Shown piece by piece: positions 13,810 to 13,939 of a stretch of DNA of 13,939 bases. A program made the translations under genes and the position numbers. How positions within the stretch are numbered: the stretch's first letter is position 1; each line of letters begins with the position of its first letter. The notes beneath the pieces were generated by a model, which was not told the DNA's origin, ran no database searches, and saw only the letters and a program-made list of their open reading frames with translations. The stretch lies in the NCBI GenBank assembly GCA_024641835.1, contig JAHECH010000034.1, positions 1 through 13,939 on the forward strand. The letters run 5' to 3'. The DNA comes from Deltaproteobacteria bacterium (GTDB lineage Bacteria; Desulfobacterota; DSM-4660; Desulfatiglandales; HGW-15).

Positions 13810-13939
13810 TTACACAAGAAGGTATCTTTTTTTCACTTCCTCATTTTGCCGCAGTTCTTCTATGGATCCTTCGTGACGGATTGAACCATTGTCTATGACA
13901 TATCCCCTGTCGCTTATATTGAGGGCAGATTCAACATTT
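13810..13939 (-). CDS. livF: Branched-chain amino acid-type ABC transporter ATPase, C-terminal fragment (LivF-like)
   Basis: The last 42 residues of a protein whose start lies beyond the window. NVESALNISDRGYVIDNGSI, then RHEGSIEELRQNEEVKKRYLLV and TAA, matches the C-terminus of LivF ATPases (family pattern: EQNVxxALxIxDRGYVLExGRIVLEG, then ELxxNxxVKxAYLG). LivF is one of two nucleotide-binding subunits energising uptake of branched-chain or other amino acids, amides or aromatic acids. Its position as the last Liv gene before the cupins suggests a transport operon directly upstream of the catabolic cluster. The fragment contains no Walker motif because those lie upstream, but the match is distinctive. 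Confidence 0.85.
   Translation of the reverse strand, partial: NVESALNISDRGYVIDNGSIRHEGSIEELRQNEEVKKRYLLV

Noticed and set aside
1..13939. CRISPR arrays, tRNA or rRNA genes, integrases and transposases.
   Set aside because: No regularly spaced repeats, no cloverleaf or rRNA signatures and no recombinase motifs were seen on either strand.

Overview
The window looks like part of the chromosome of an anaerobic, amino-acid-using bacterium, most likely a deltaproteobacterium (Desulfobacterota). This rests on the gene content (ferredoxin-dependent 2-oxoacid oxidoreductase, radical SAM enzymes, branched-chain-amino-acid-type ABC transport) and on an interspersed repeat with GTAAAAAGTC ends of a kind I associate with that group. 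No rRNA or taxonomic marker is present, so the assignment is inference. Every gene I can support lies on the minus strand, so transcription runs from high to low coordinates.

Right edge (13939 to 12872): the C-terminal end of a LivF-type ABC ATPase, then two small cupin proteins. The second cupin (13231-12926) stops at a UGA exactly where related cupins carry a Cys in a C-terminal FLCLIP-like motif. The frame after the UGA reads LIPSKGA and continues to a second stop. A 9-bp stem with an 11-nt, G-starting loop begins seven nucleotides after the UGA. This is a candidate selenocysteine codon with a bacterial SECIS element and is the most unusual local signal in the window.

Centre (12853 to 1553): a candidate promoter (TTGACA, 17-nt spacer, weak -10) precedes an XRE-cupin regulator. 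After it come nine closely spaced catabolic genes: 2-oxoacid:ferredoxin oxidoreductase gamma, a GltD-like flavoprotein fused to a two-cluster ferredoxin, oxidoreductase alpha and beta, a class IV aminotransferase, two tandem paralogous radical SAM enzymes with a non-canonical CX7-8CX2C cluster motif, a glutamate-1-semialdehyde-aminomutase-like class III PLP enzyme, and a threonine-dehydratase-like fold II PLP enzyme. A plausible reading is a pathway that rearranges or modifies an amino acid by radical SAM and PLP chemistry, deaminates it, and oxidatively decarboxylates the 2-oxoacid to an acyl-CoA, with electrons exchanged between ferredoxin and NAD(P)H. The substrate cannot be read from the sequence.

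Left (1561 to 1): a MITE-like element of about 170 bp, flanked by a perfect 10-bp direct repeat, sits exactly at the stop codon of the dehydratase-like gene. The duplicated target still supplies the stop. Beyond it lie a TrpX-type periplasmic substrate-binding protein, two hairpins, and the start of the cognate ABC permease, which runs off the window. The core operon is therefore flanked on both sides by amino-acid-type ABC transport genes.
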